64,000 nucleotides of DNA from CAVXXB01 sp963765585 (GTDB lineage Bacteria; Calditrichota; Calditrichia; JAJRVZ01): the NCBI GenBank assembly GCA_963765585.1, contig CAVXXB010000003.1, positions 82,477 through 146,476 of the forward strand, read 5' to 3'. Each line of letters opens with the position of its first letter. Positions within the stretch are counted from its first letter, which is position 1. The notes beneath the pieces are model-generated. The model was not told the DNA's origin. It did no database searches and saw only the letters and a list, made by a program, of their open reading frames with translations. Below are positions 1 to 10,200 of the stretch, in pieces. The translations under genes and the position numbers were made by a program.

Positions 1-1614
1 CTACAGCCGTTAAAGAGTAGTGATGCTGAAATCACCGCTTTGTTTTTACGATCCGTTCAAAAAATGTGTGTGAATGATGTCTTTTTTTGTCATGAGGATT
101 ATTGCCCATACGCAAAAGACTATCGCGATCGCTTATCCGGTTCAAACGCCATTGATACGCTGCTACAGGACAAATTGATACTCCCTGACAAAATTATTAA
201 AGAGGGCCGGAATCAAAAATTGTGCCCGGCCGAACTGATGCTGGATGTTGCCATCCATTGTGATGTGATTGTGGGGGACTATAATTATGTTTTTGATCCA
301 ACGGTATATTTACGCAGAATATTTAATCAAAAAGATTATTCCGATTGGATATTAATTATTGATGAGGCGCATAATTTATATCAGCGTGGGTTGGGTTATT
401 ACTCACCTCAATTGAGCCGGAAACAGCTTCGTTCGCTGATTAAAGATCATGCGTCAAAAAAAACAAAAGTATATAAAGATATCATATCCATACTCCGAAA
501 AATTGATAACAGCTATGATGATATTTTAAAGGATGCAGCTGCCTGGCACCCGGGAGATCAGTTCTGTGATATTACACTGGATCTGAAATTATGGGAAACA
601 TATAATTCTGCGTATGAAACCGCATTTATAAAATACCTGATCCATAAAGTGAAGAAAAAAATAGTTGTACAGAATGATCCTTTTGAAGATTTTTATTACG
701 CTCTGCGCCGGTTTATACAAATCACACGTCTGAATGAAGATATCTATAAATTATATCTGGATGCCGCCGGCGGCGGGATATTAAACATACAGTGCTGTGA
801 TCCCTCATCTCCCCTGGGTCAGAGAATCGATGGATTTCATTCTGTAATCGCAATGTCAGCTACACTGGATCCTATTACGTATTATCAGGAAGTGCTTGGC
901 TTTCCCCAGGACCAGACAGATCAGATAGTGCTGGACTCCCCCTTCCCCGTCCAAAACAGAAAAATGATCATTATCCCCAATGTCTCCACAAAATTCAGCA
1001 AACGACATGATGCTTTTCCGGCATATGCCAGGATTATAAAGGAAATCGTAGCCATTAAACCCGGTAATTATTTGATTTTCTTTCCGAGCTTTGAATTCAT
1101 GCAAAATGTAAACTTGTTTTTGGGTTCGCTTCCTTTTGAACGAATGTTACAGCGGCCAAGAATGTCGGATATAGAACGCGAGGAATATCTTGATGCATTA
1201 CGTGATCCGGATTCGCCTCGTCTGTTACTTGCGGTTATGGGGGGAATTTTCTCTGAAGGGGTGGATTATCTGGGTGATATGTGTATTGGTGTTATCCTTT
1301 TCAGTCCGGCATTACCCCAGGTTAATTATGCCCGCGAACTGATCCGTGACTATTATGAGACCAGGCAGGGAAACGGGTTTGAATACGCTTATATATATCC
1401 AGGAATTAACAAGGTGATACAGGCAGCCGGACGTTTGATCCGTTCGCATCAGGATAAAGGAATAATTGTTCTTGTAGGGGAGAGATTTGCTGAAGAGCAA
1501 ATAAATTCGCTACTACCGGATTACTGGTTTAAAACACCGGAAAGTTTGGTGGTTACCGAAGATTATGTGAAAGAGATACAGAATTTTTGGGAATTTTTGG
1601 AGGTTGGTAAATAG
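1..1614 (+). CDS. XPD/DinG-family ATP-dependent DNA helicase (5'-truncated)
   Basis: The frame is open to base 1, so the N-terminus with Walker A lies outside the window. Visible helicase motifs: DEAHN (bases 361-375), SATLD (856-870), GIFSEGVDY and the motif VI stretch QAAGRLIRS (about 1420-1443). Cysteines near residues 23, 30, 35 and about 74 (the last in a LCPAEL context, just before a DYNYVFDP segment) are placed like the 4Fe-4S ligands of the XPD/Rad3/DinG superfamily 2 helicases. The family unwinds DNA 5'-3' in repair or in resolving structures. It converges on the outer-membrane protein gene at 3404-1815, with two palindromes between them. Family assignment is firm; the exact role (DinG-like or other) is not. 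Confidence 0.9.
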   Translation, partial: LQPLKSSDAEITALFLRSVQKMCVNDVFFCHEDYCPYAKDYRDRLSGSNAIDTLLQDKLILPDKIIKEGRNQKLCPAELMLDVAIHCDVIVGDYNYVFDPTVYLRRIFNQKDYSDWILIIDEAHNLYQRGLGYYSPQLSRKQLRSLIKDHASKKTKVYKDIISILRKIDNSYDDILKDAAAWHPGDQFCDITLDLKLWETYNSAYETAFIKYLIHKVKKKIVVQNDPFEDFYYALRRFIQITRLNEDIYKLYLDAAGGGILNIQCCDPSSPLGQRIDGFHSVIAMSATLDPITYYQEVLGFPQDQTDQIVLDSPFPVQNRKMIIIPNVSTKFSKRHDAFPAYARIIKEIVAIKPGNYLIFFPSFEFMQNVNLFLGSLPFERMLQRPRMSDIEREEYLDALRDPDSPRLLLAVMGGIFSEGVDYLGDMCIGVILFSPALPQVNYARELIRDYYETRQGNGFEYAYIYPGINKVIQAAGRLIRSHQDKGIIVLVGERFAEEQINSLLPDYWFKTPESLVVTEDYVKEIQNFWEFLEVGK

Positions 1615-1666
1615 GTTCCTTTTTAGTTTTTGGGGGAGCGGTGAATAAGATTTTTTAAGACTAAAT

Positions 1667-1690
1667 TACCCCAAGATTAATCTTGGGGTA
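1667..1690. terminator. perfect 24-bp palindrome between convergent genes
   Basis: Twelve bases (TACCCCAAGATT) are followed directly by their exact reverse complement. It lies 53 bp after the helicase stop and 125 bp from the end of the opposing gene. It could act as a bidirectional terminator, although there is no good T-tract, or be a REP-like element. The centre CAAGATTAATCTTG resembles that of the palindrome at 1771-1806. Confidence 0.5.
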
Positions 1691-1770
1691 AGCAAAAAAG
1701 TAATTATTGAGATGATAGAATTTTATAATTTTATTTTGGATATGCAGTTTTTTGGTCTATCACCCAAGTA

Positions 1771-1806
1771 TCTCCCCGTTCCAAGGTTAAACCTTGGAAC
1801 GGGAGA
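1771..1806. terminator. 36-bp imperfect palindrome
   Basis: The left arm TCTCCCCGTTCCAAGGTT pairs with the right arm around a single central A, with one bulged C. It sits 9 bp past the stop codon of the minus-strand gene that ends at 1815, so it is placed as that gene's terminator; read on the minus strand no clear T-run follows. Function inferred from position and structure only. Confidence 0.5.
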
Positions 1807-1814
1807 TTAAATTT

Positions 1815-3404
1815 TTAAAACGCGAAAACCGTCTGAATATTCGTAGTCCGGATAGTCTCATCCGGCCCACTGATTAGTCCATCTCCATTAAGATCTTTAT
1901 AGGTTTCACGATAATCCAGTACCAGCGCAGCGCCTCCTGCAATTTCATAATGCAGTCTCGCGCCGAGAATCGTTCCTTCGGTTTTATTGAAGAGATCGTC
2001 TGCATTTTGCTGATAAAAATAAGCGCCTGCTTTCTTAATTTTCGGTACAAAGGAAGTATTCAGATCAAGATCCATCCGCAGGGTATTTACCTTAATGCCG
2101 TTTCCCGACATTCTTTGATAATCGGCACCAAATATCATTACATTCCATAAATTGAAATCAGCACCGGCCACATATCCCTGCAGTCGCGTATCAATCATAT
2201 GCAACTGCTCACGTTTTGTGATGGTATACAGATCCCCGGCTCCGGTTGAATCTACAACAGAAACGCGATCCAGCTCATAGGTAGTACTAAAATATTCCGG
2301 AGCAAAGCGCTCTTCCTGAATCCGGTGCTCGGCAAAGAAGTTCATAAATCCTACTTTACCGCGAACGCCGGGAAGAGTATAACCCCAGCCACCGCCATAA
2401 CCAAACTTTGCCGCCTGTGCATATGCAGTCAGCTCAAAGGTCTTATTCTGAATAAACGGATAACCGATATCAGCAGCAAATGCAATCTGTTCTTTATTGG
2501 GAGCCTGGTCAATCGTCATCGGTATTGGTTTTAAAAGGCCTTCATTAAAAAAGAGGTCATTATTTTGAATAAAGGGATTTTGGCTATTATCTGTATAGCC
2601 GTTGCCGTCACGATCGGGATCCCAGTAATCTGCTACACCATTGCCATCACTATCAACGGCCTGACGCCCGGTTCCCGGTGTATCGGGAAAATCATCCAGT
2701 GCATCCGGAATACCATCTCCATCCCGGTCTCTCAACGTGGCATACTGATTGCGATCATAAACAACGCTGGCTCCCAATTCCAGTTTACCTAAAAATCTAT
2801 AACCAACCCGTCCGGCAAATAAGCCACCTTTTTTACGTCCCAACTCATTAAAATCATTCATCATGATGTCGGCTACAAAGCCGCCGGTGTCTATTCCAAT
2901 GGTCATACCGGTACGAATTACACTGGGGTATTGTATCGTATTGCAATAGCGGTTCATTAAAATACCATATCCCAGTCGGTAGTTATTTATCGCGCCAACG
3001 CGGGCATAAAACGGATCCCCTTTGTGTGCCCAGCGGATGTAATATATCTTCTCAAGAATATCATTGGCAGAATCCCAGTTATCTGTACGGATATTGCCAT
3101 TTTCATCAATAAAAATACGCAGATCCAGAGCGATACCAAACTTTCCGGCGGAGAACTCCGGCATGAAACTGATTTGTGTATGAATTTTATCATCAATGGT
3201 CACCGCACCAACTGAAAAGCCAAATCCAAACGGTGCATCGCCCTCTTTTGGAAAGGGCAGGTACTCATCTTGCTCAGATTCCTGTTTTGCATCAGAGGTT
3301 TTTTCATCTTCCTGATTTAAACCCGGAAGTAGTGCAGAACCTGAAGACTGGCCGAAACCGGAAACAACTAAAAGCACTAAACTAAGGATGATTAAATATC
3401 GCAT
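1815..3404 (-). CDS. outer-membrane beta-barrel-like protein with thrombospondin-type calcium repeats
   Basis: 529 residues beginning with a clear signal peptide (about residues 1-19, ending VSGFGQ), then an acidic stretch (EDEKTSDAKQESEQDEYLPF) and a long region of alternating short strands rich in G, Y and F, as in outer-membrane barrels. Around residues 225-275 there are Asp-rich repeats of the type DRDGDGIPDALDDFPDTPG and DSDGNGVADYWDPD, typical of thrombospondin type 3 calcium-binding loops; a further DLNGDGLISGPDE lies near the C-terminus. The protein ends VFAF, with a terminal Phe as in many outer-membrane proteins. No specific family recognised; exported envelope protein is the safe call. 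Confidence 0.75.
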   Translation of the reverse strand: MRYLIILSLVLLVVSGFGQSSGSALLPGLNQEDEKTSDAKQESEQDEYLPFPKEGDAPFGFGFSVGAVTIDDKIHTQISFMPEFSAGKFGIALDLRIFIDENGNIRTDNWDSANDILEKIYYIRWAHKGDPFYARVGAINNYRLGYGILMNRYCNTIQYPSVIRTGMTIGIDTGGFVADIMMNDFNELGRKKGGLFAGRVGYRFLGKLELGASVVYDRNQYATLRDRDGDGIPDALDDFPDTPGTGRQAVDSDGNGVADYWDPDRDGNGYTDNSQNPFIQNNDLFFNEGLLKPIPMTIDQAPNKEQIAFAADIGYPFIQNKTFELTAYAQAAKFGYGGGWGYTLPGVRGKVGFMNFFAEHRIQEERFAPEYFSTTYELDRVSVVDSTGAGDLYTITKREQLHMIDTRLQGYVAGADFNLWNVMIFGADYQRMSGNGIKVNTLRMDLDLNTSFVPKIKKAGAYFYQQNADDLFNKTEGTILGARLHYEIAGGAALVLDYRETYKDLNGDGLISGPDETIRTTNIQTVFAF

Positions 3405-3577
3405 ATGATCTCCTATATCCTTTAATGTGAGTTCCCGAGAATATCTCAGAAACGAGGAATTTATTATTCTGGTTTTACCGATATTTTCGGCAAAAAATCG
3501 ATGGATGTGAATATTTCTTTAAATTTGGTCTAAAATATTTTACCCATTAACCTATTTTCCTTTTAACCTTTTGCTAT

Positions 3578-3613
3578 AAAAAAAAGGCTGCCCTGATATC
3601 AGAACAGCCTTTG
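3578..3613 (-). terminator. rho-independent terminator of the DHOD-like/nifJ operon
   Basis: Read on the minus strand, AAAGGCTG pairs with CAGCCTTT across a loop that itself contains TGATATCA, followed by an uninterrupted T tract. It begins about 20 bp past the stop codon at 3634. Confidence 0.85.
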
Positions 3614-3633
3614 TGCAATCACTTTAAAGTAAA

Positions 3634-4623
3634 CTAGATATAGCTCTTCAGCACCCGCATATAATTGGCGCGCTCAAATGCAGCCGGTTCGGGAACTGAT
3701 TTATGGCTCATGCTGCCCTTCATCTGCTCAACCGACTCATATTCATGATCTTCCATCCATTTACGCATGTCATCAAGAATAGTCGTAATTCTACCGATCC
3801 CATGTTGAAAAAGTACCGCACAGAGCATAGTAACATCCGCACCAGCCATAATCATTTTCAACACATCTTCAGCCGTATGAATACCGGATGTTGCGGCAAT
3901 ATTTGCTTTAATCTTTCCATACAAAATGGCCACCCAGCGCAACGGTAAACGCATCGACTCCGAAGAACTCAGTACCAGATTTGGAACCACTTCCAGATTT
4001 TCCAGATCGATATCCGGCTGATAAAAACGATTAAACAGAACCAGACCATCCACACCCTCTTCATCAAATTTCTTTGCCATAGAAGACAGGGATGTAAAGA
4101 ACGGTGATAATTTCATTGCCACAGGAATCGTAACGACTTTTTTAATTTCTCGAAGAATTTCAACATAATTTTCTTCGATAACTCTGCTATCTTTATCAGG
4201 ATCTGTGGCAAGATAGTAAGTGTTCAGTTCAATAGCGTCTGCCCCGGCCTGTTGCATTTTGCGGGCATATTCGATCCATCCGCCGGTTGACACGCCATTC
4301 AAACTGGCAATTACCGGAAAGTCAACCGCTTCTTTAGACTTACGGATATGCTCCAGATATTCATCGGGACCAAAATTATACATATCACTATCAGGGAAAT
4401 AACTGAGAGATTCAGCAAAACTTTCAGTTCCTTGTGACAGATAGTGATCAATTTCATTTTTTTCGTGAAGGATCTGCTCTTCAAAGAGAGATTCCAATAC
4501 CACCGCACCAGCGCCTGCATCCTCCATTAGTTTTATCGAGGCTTCATCCCTCGATAAAGGAGACGCGGAAGGCACCAGGGGATTTTTAAGTTTTTTACCC
4601 AGGTAAGTTGTACTTAAATCCAT
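3634..4623 (-). CDS. dihydroorotate dehydrogenase-like FMN protein
   Basis: 329 residues matching the dihydroorotate dehydrogenase-like TIM-barrel proteins found in Bacteroidota and relatives. It starts DLSTTYLGKKLKNPLVPSAS, like the core of PyrD and PreA, with later barrel segments PVIASLNGVS, AIELNTYYL, PVAMKLSPF and ATSGIHTAEDVLKMIMAGA; the last corresponds to the phosphate/FMN-binding end of the barrel. It lies 66 bp downstream of nifJ on the same strand and shares its terminator. That placement suggests a ferredoxin- or flavin-linked redox role rather than proven pyrimidine synthesis. True PyrD activity cannot be told from sequence alone. Confidence 0.85.
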   Translation of the reverse strand: MDLSTTYLGKKLKNPLVPSASPLSRDEASIKLMEDAGAGAVVLESLFEEQILHEKNEIDHYLSQGTESFAESLSYFPDSDMYNFGPDEYLEHIRKSKEAVDFPVIASLNGVSTGGWIEYARKMQQAGADAIELNTYYLATDPDKDSRVIEENYVEILREIKKVVTIPVAMKLSPFFTSLSSMAKKFDEEGVDGLVLFNRFYQPDIDLENLEVVPNLVLSSSESMRLPLRWVAILYGKIKANIAATSGIHTAEDVLKMIMAGADVTMLCAVLFQHGIGRITTILDDMRKWMEDHEYESVEQMKGSMSHKSVPEPAAFERANYMRVLKSYI

Positions 4624-4689
4624 TCTAACTACCTTTCTTTATTTGATTTTTTTATATTTCTATAAACGATAACGTCAATTTATTTATCA

Positions 4690-7600
4690 TCAGCTATTTG
4701 AATAATCCAATGTGGCCATTCCGCTATATAATTGCCACTTTTCTTTCACATCCTGCTTTGCCTGTTTCATAAGTTTCTTTGCAGCTTCCGGATGTGATTT
4801 TGTAAGCATACGATAGCGGGTTTCATTATAAGCATATGTCTGGAAATCGATAGAAGGTGCTTTTGAATCCAGTTTCAATGGATTCTGGCCTTCGGCTGCC
4901 ATGTCCGGATTATAGCGATACAACGGCCAGTAGCCACTATCCACAGCCAGTTTTTGCTGATCAAGCCCCTTCCGCATATTAATACCATGCGCAATACAGT
5001 GACTATATGCAATGATGATCGATGGTCCATCATATGCTTCCGCTTCAATAAAGGCCCGAACGGTTTGTGCATCACTTGATCCCATCGCCACCTGTGCAAC
5101 ATACACATTGCCATAGCTCATGGCCAGCATTCCCAGGTCTTTCCTTTTAATTGGCTTGCCGCTGGCAGCAAATTTTGCCACCGCACCACGAGGCGTTGCT
5201 TTTGACATCTGACCACCGGTATTGGAATATACTTCCGTATCCAGAACCAGAACATTGACATTTTTACCCGATGCCAGAACGTGATCCAGACCGCCATATC
5301 CGATATCATAGGCCCAGCCATCGCCTCCCATAATCCAAACGCTCTTTTTTACCAGCATGTCGGCAAGACTGTGCAATTGTTTTGCTTCGGATGAATCCAC
5401 TTTTGCCAGCACTTCTTTCAGACTTTCAACTCGCTCGCGCTGCTCAATAATCCCGGCTTCTCCGGTCTGATCTGCATTTAAGATAGCGTCTGCCAGTTTT
5501 TTATCCACGCCACCGTTCATGCCTTTGAGTAATTCTCTGGCATATTCGGTATGTTTGTCGATGGTTAACCGGAAACCAAGACCAAATTCTGCATTATCTT
5601 CAAAAAGTGAATTTGACCATGAAGGACCGCGGCCATCTTTATTCTGTGCCCATGGGGTCGTCGGCAGGTTGCCGCCATAAATGGAAGAGCACCCGGTCGC
5701 ATTGGCGATAATAGTACGATCACCAAACAACTGACTGACTAATTTTACATATGGCGTCTCACCACAACCGGTACATGCGCCTGAGAACTCAAACAGTGGT
5801 TGTAACACCTGGGATCCTTTTACCGTATTGGCCGTTACCTCTTTTCTGTCCAATTCAGGAATATCCAGGAAAAAGTTCCAGTTTTCCTTTTCGGTCTCTC
5901 TTAATGGCGGCTGATCAGCCATATTGATCGCTTTCAAACGGATTTCTTTTTTATTCTTTACGGGACAAACCTCAACACAGAGTGCACATCCGGTACAGTC
6001 TTCCGGCGCAACCTGCAGGGTGTACATCATGTCGTCGGTGTACTCTTTTCCTCTGGCCTTTGCCGACTTAAATGTCTCCGGCGCATCTTTTAACAGATCT
6101 TTATTATATACTTTGGGACGAATTACCGCATGGGGACATACAAATGCACACTTATTACACTGTATACATATTTCTTCATCCCAAACCGGTATTTCCAGTG
6201 AAATGTTCCGCTTTTCCCATTGTGTTGTTGCTGTTGGGAATGTACCGTCTATTGGAAACATGCTGACAGGAATTTGATCACCACGTCCGGCAATTATTTC
6301 TGCGGTTACCTGTTTTACGAAATCAGGTGCATTATCGGGAACAACAGGCGGTAATTCAACTTTACTGTCGGCAGTTTGCGGAACTTTAAATTCATGCAGA
6401 TTGGCCAGGGTGGTATCTACCGCCTCATAATTCTTTTGAACTACTTCATCACCTTTGGCGCCATATGTTTTTTTGATCGAATCTTTGATCTTAGCAATAG
6501 CCTCATCTTTAGGCAAAATCCCTGAAATTGCAAAGAAACAGGTTTGCATAATCGTATTTGTTCTGCTCCCCATACCGGCTTCTTTTGCCACATCGTATGC
6601 ATCAATGATATACATCTTCAACTTTTTATCGATAATTTCCTGTTGAACTTTCTTAGGAATTTTGTCCCATGTTTCCTCATGAGGATAAGGACTGTTCAGC
6701 AAAAAAACAGCGCCGTCAACCGCAGTTGCAAGGACATCATTTTTCTCAAGAAATACAAACTGGTGACAGCCGATAAAATTAGCCGTACTAACCAGATATG
6801 TAGAGTGAATCGGATTTGGCCCAAATCTAAGGTGAGAAATGGTCATCGACCCGGACTTTTTCGAATCATATACAAAATAACCCTGGGCAAAATTATCAGT
6901 TCCCTCGCCAATGATCTTAATTGAGTTTTTATTGGCTCCAACCGTACCATCTGCACCCAGACCATAGAACATAGCACGTACCACATCATCTTTTTCCGTG
7001 CTATAACCTGGATCGTAGTCAAGACTGGTATGGGTTACATCATCATTAATACCTACTGTGAAATGATTTTTGGGTTTGTCTTTATTCAACTCATCAAATA
7101 CGGCTTTTACCATCGCCGGAGTAAATTCTTTAGAGGAGAGACCATATCGCCCGCCGATTATTTTGGGCATTTCTGCGGTAGGTAAATTACCATCGGTCTG
7201 AGCCTCACTTAATGCTGTAATAACGTCGATATATAACGGTTCGCCCGCGCCACCTGGTTCCTTTGTTCTGTCCAGAACAGCAATTGATTTAACAGTTGAA
7301 GGAATTGCAGAGATAAAATGCTTGATTGAGAACGGACGATACAAGCGCACTTTTAATAAACCGACTTTTTCACCCCCGGCACTCAGATGATCTACCGTTT
7401 CGTGAGTCGTCTCGGCACCGGAGCCCATCATAATGATGAGACGCTCAGCATCTTTGGGACCATAATATTCAAAAAGTTTATATTCACGTCCAACAACTTT
7501 TGCAAATTTGTCCATAGTCTCCTGAACAATATCTGCACACGCATCATAAAATGGATTGATAGTTTCACGACACTGAAAAAACACATCCGGATTCTGAGCC

Positions 7601-8253
7601 GTACCACGCAAGACCGGATGATCCGGTGATAATGCCCGTTTACGATGTTCAATAATCAGATCATCATCCATCATCGCTTTCAGGTCCTCATCAATCAATG
7701 CCTCAATTTTTTGAACTTCATGGGATGTACGAAATCCATCAAAAAAGTGAATCATTGGAATACGTGTTTTTAAAGTAGCCGCATGACTGATCAGTGTAAA
7801 ATCCATGGCCTCCTGTACGGAATTTGATGAAAGCAGTCCAAACCCCGTAGCCCTGACAGCCATTACATCACTATGGTCACCAAATATCGACAACGCATGT
7901 GCAGCCACAGATCTTGCGGATACATGAAATACCGTTGGTGTAAGTTCTCCGGCAATTTTATACATGTTAGGGATCATCAACAATAGCCCCTGAGAAGCCG
8001 TAAAGGTCGTTGTCAAAGCACCGGTTTGAAGTGCGCCATGAACAGCGCCCGATGCACCCCCTTCACTTTGCATCTCTGTTACTATGGGAATGGTTCCCCA
8101 AATATTCTTTCTTTCTTCTGCAGAATACGCATCCGCCCACTCACCCATGTTTGATGATGGGGTAATCGGATAAATGGCGATAACCTCATTAATTTTGTGT
8201 GCCACCAGCGCGACTGCTTCATTTCCATCAATAGTCAACTTCGGTCGTTTCAT
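4690..8253 (-). CDS. nifJ: pyruvate:ferredoxin (flavodoxin) oxidoreductase
   Basis: 1187 residues, the full length of the single-chain homodimeric enzyme that converts pyruvate and CoA to acetyl-CoA and CO2 with reduction of ferredoxin or flavodoxin. Domains in order: N-terminal pyrimidine-binding domain (residues about 1-250, AVYPITPSS-type start), domain II, the gamma domain (about 420-600), the EKR linker, two 4Fe-4S clusters (CIQCNKCAFVCP near 694 and CTGCALCVEVCP near 754), then the C-terminal TPP domain with ACTGCGETPYVKL and GDGWAYDIGYGG (near 980). First gene of a two-gene operon with the DHOD-like protein. Intact, no frameshift. Confidence 0.97.
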   Translation of the reverse strand: MKRPKLTIDGNEAVALVAHKINEVIAIYPITPSSNMGEWADAYSAEERKNIWGTIPIVTEMQSEGGASGAVHGALQTGALTTTFTASQGLLLMIPNMYKIAGELTPTVFHVSARSVAAHALSIFGDHSDVMAVRATGFGLLSSNSVQEAMDFTLISHAATLKTRIPMIHFFDGFRTSHEVQKIEALIDEDLKAMMDDDLIIEHRKRALSPDHPVLRGTAQNPDVFFQCRETINPFYDACADIVQETMDKFAKVVGREYKLFEYYGPKDAERLIIMMGSGAETTHETVDHLSAGGEKVGLLKVRLYRPFSIKHFISAIPSTVKSIAVLDRTKEPGGAGEPLYIDVITALSEAQTDGNLPTAEMPKIIGGRYGLSSKEFTPAMVKAVFDELNKDKPKNHFTVGINDDVTHTSLDYDPGYSTEKDDVVRAMFYGLGADGTVGANKNSIKIIGEGTDNFAQGYFVYDSKKSGSMTISHLRFGPNPIHSTYLVSTANFIGCHQFVFLEKNDVLATAVDGAVFLLNSPYPHEETWDKIPKKVQQEIIDKKLKMYIIDAYDVAKEAGMGSRTNTIMQTCFFAISGILPKDEAIAKIKDSIKKTYGAKGDEVVQKNYEAVDTTLANLHEFKVPQTADSKVELPPVVPDNAPDFVKQVTAEIIAGRGDQIPVSMFPIDGTFPTATTQWEKRNISLEIPVWDEEICIQCNKCAFVCPHAVIRPKVYNKDLLKDAPETFKSAKARGKEYTDDMMYTLQVAPEDCTGCALCVEVCPVKNKKEIRLKAINMADQPPLRETEKENWNFFLDIPELDRKEVTANTVKGSQVLQPLFEFSGACTGCGETPYVKLVSQLFGDRTIIANATGCSSIYGGNLPTTPWAQNKDGRGPSWSNSLFEDNAEFGLGFRLTIDKHTEYARELLKGMNGGVDKKLADAILNADQTGEAGIIEQRERVESLKEVLAKVDSSEAKQLHSLADMLVKKSVWIMGGDGWAYDIGYGGLDHVLASGKNVNVLVLDTEVYSNTGGQMSKATPRGAVAKFAASGKPIKRKDLGMLAMSYGNVYVAQVAMGSSDAQTVRAFIEAEAYDGPSIIIAYSHCIAHGINMRKGLDQQKLAVDSGYWPLYRYNPDMAAEGQNPLKLDSKAPSIDFQTYAYNETRYRMLTKSHPEAAKKLMKQAKQDVKEKWQLYSGMATLDYSNS

Positions 8254-8533
8254 TTATTCCTCCTGATTATGGAAAATTTCTCTATAAAATTTTCAATATT
8301 CATAATGTTAATCATTCTTTTACAAATTTAAACATAAAAATCTAAACTAATAGCGCTTTATTTAAGACAATAAGTATGCCAAAAACTTAAAACAAAGGGA
8401 AACTTAAAAATAACAATAGCTTAGGGAATTGATCCTATATCCAGAGAAGATAATTTTTCTCAAATTTTAGAAGAAATATAAAAAAAAACTCAAAATTAAG
8501 AGAATTTCAACAGATTTCATGTTCTTGTGAGGA

Positions 8534-9862
8534 TTAATGAAGGTAAGAGCGTGCGTTACCGGGAAAGACGTATTCAAGATTTATGAGTCGCCAGCCATAG
8601 AGCGTCGGTTTTATACTGGCATCAATTATCATTCCTGCAAGCATGGTATTATTAAAAGGAATTGAAATCTGTACATTCTTATATTTGTCTTTGAGAAAAT
8701 GATCGTGTAACCGGGTTAATCCATTCGCGTGGACTTCTTCCACAATAAATAATGAACTGACGACCTTGGCTTCAGGATCATTTGAGACCAAAACTCCGTC
8801 GATCATAGAATTATTATTAAAATAACCCCTGGTAATCAAAATTGAGTTTTTAAATTCCTGGAAATATTTATGGATGATATCCTGGAAATGATGATTGAGG
8901 TTTATTTCTCTGGTAAGATCAAGCCATTTAAAAAACCGGCTCATTGTATCTTCAACCATATCGGGTTGTACATCCATTTCCAACACAATTTCACGGATTA
9001 ACCAGAAGATAAAAAATTCTTCCAGATCTTCATATGTTATTTCATCCAGGCGATCGATACCGGCATACTCTTCCAGATATGTATGAAATAATCTTAAAAT
9101 AAGTGAATCATGTTCGGAATTGTTGGTAGTAGCATCAGACTGATCCAAAAATTCGTCTATCAGATTTGCAATTTGATACTCACCGAGTTTCCACATCTCA
9201 GTATCATCCATATCATCATCAAACTGGTATTGAAACAGGTCGTCCCAATCTTCTTGTGAATCCTGTATCAGTTTCTCAAACAGTCCCGAGGCAGATTCTT
9301 TGGGATTATGTAAAAATTGCTGACCATGTGCTTCGATAAATATTTCCACAATAGATGTAATAAAATCAGCAAATTGCATCAATCCGATATCTGTATCCTC
9401 CAGATCGATACCCATTTCATAATTATAGAAATCAAAGAGAGTGTCCAAAACAACATAATTTAAAATGTCCGTAAGAAAAAATTGTTTTTTCTTAAGTTCT
9501 TCGGTCTGTGCGAATTGAAGTAGCGGAAAGTGCGGGGAATCCAGTTTAATTTCCTGAGGATTCATCTTTTCATTGAGTTTTGTCGGACACGCCAGGGAAC
9601 AATCACCGAAGCAATTATTCTCCAGGAATGACTCAAAACTATCCCCGATATTAAACGCCAGGGTACCTATATCTTCGGACTCAATCTGTAAATAACCTAT
9701 CAATTGCTTCTTATTCAGATAACTCGTTTCAATCTGATTACCAAGAAAATTGATCATTAAATATGAAAAATAATCCAGATTGGAAAGTTCATATAATTCC
9801 TTTTCCCAGGATGATATAAACTCTTGAATAGATATGTATGTTTTCTCGGATCTCTGAGACAA
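8534..9862 (-). CDS. conserved-looking hypothetical protein, 442 aa
   Basis: Not recognised. Acidic, soluble-looking protein without signal peptide or membrane segment. A four-cysteine patch, CFGDCSLACP near residues 85-95, could bind a metal, but the spacing matches no motif I know. The remainder is rich in aromatic and Asp/Glu residues (for example DDLFQYQFDDDMDDTEMWKLGEY) and may be all-helical. It stands alone, 280 bp upstream of nifJ on the same strand; the 326 bp before it hold no recognised element. Codon use looks like that of its neighbours and the frame is uninterrupted over 1.3 kb, so it is a real gene. Confidence 0.75.
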   Translation of the reverse strand: MSQRSEKTYISIQEFISSWEKELYELSNLDYFSYLMINFLGNQIETSYLNKKQLIGYLQIESEDIGTLAFNIGDSFESFLENNCFGDCSLACPTKLNEKMNPQEIKLDSPHFPLLQFAQTEELKKKQFFLTDILNYVVLDTLFDFYNYEMGIDLEDTDIGLMQFADFITSIVEIFIEAHGQQFLHNPKESASGLFEKLIQDSQEDWDDLFQYQFDDDMDDTEMWKLGEYQIANLIDEFLDQSDATTNNSEHDSLILRLFHTYLEEYAGIDRLDEITYEDLEEFFIFWLIREIVLEMDVQPDMVEDTMSRFFKWLDLTREINLNHHFQDIIHKYFQEFKNSILITRGYFNNNSMIDGVLVSNDPEAKVVSSLFIVEEVHANGLTRLHDHFLKDKYKNVQISIPFNNTMLAGMIIDASIKPTLYGWRLINLEYVFPGNARSYLH

Positions 9863-10200
9863 TTTTTTTTCTCCAGTACCTGCTAAAATATAACACTGAG
9901 CCGGCCTACAGTCAAGATTGTTCTTAGCAGAATTTCACATCCTATAACTAATTATAATTCAATTTTGTTTCGATTTTTATGGATTTATTCAGATTGCGCT
10001 TCAATTTTTATTTTTGTACCTTTTTTCGTACTCCGGTATCCATACAACTCCTTCTAACTGCCTGAAAAAATTGGTGCTACACTGGCTTAAATTGAATAAA
10101 ATGCTACCTGATTTATTATGGATATCCGGTTTTTTTTAATTAATGCATGATTATATCATTTTAGAAGAGATAGTGCAATCTTTCCGGTTTGGTGAGAGAA
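9863..10200. other. gene-free stretch, nothing recognised
   Basis: AT-rich divergent intergenic region between the 442-aa protein gene and the membrane-anchored protein gene. It must hold the promoters of both, but I cannot point to convincing promoter boxes, hairpins or repeats. Confidence 0.5.

Noticed and set aside
5924..6277. 117-codon plus-strand open frame inside nifJ
   Set aside because: Lies antisense to the ferredoxin-domain coding region of an intact nifJ; no start signal or recognisable product.
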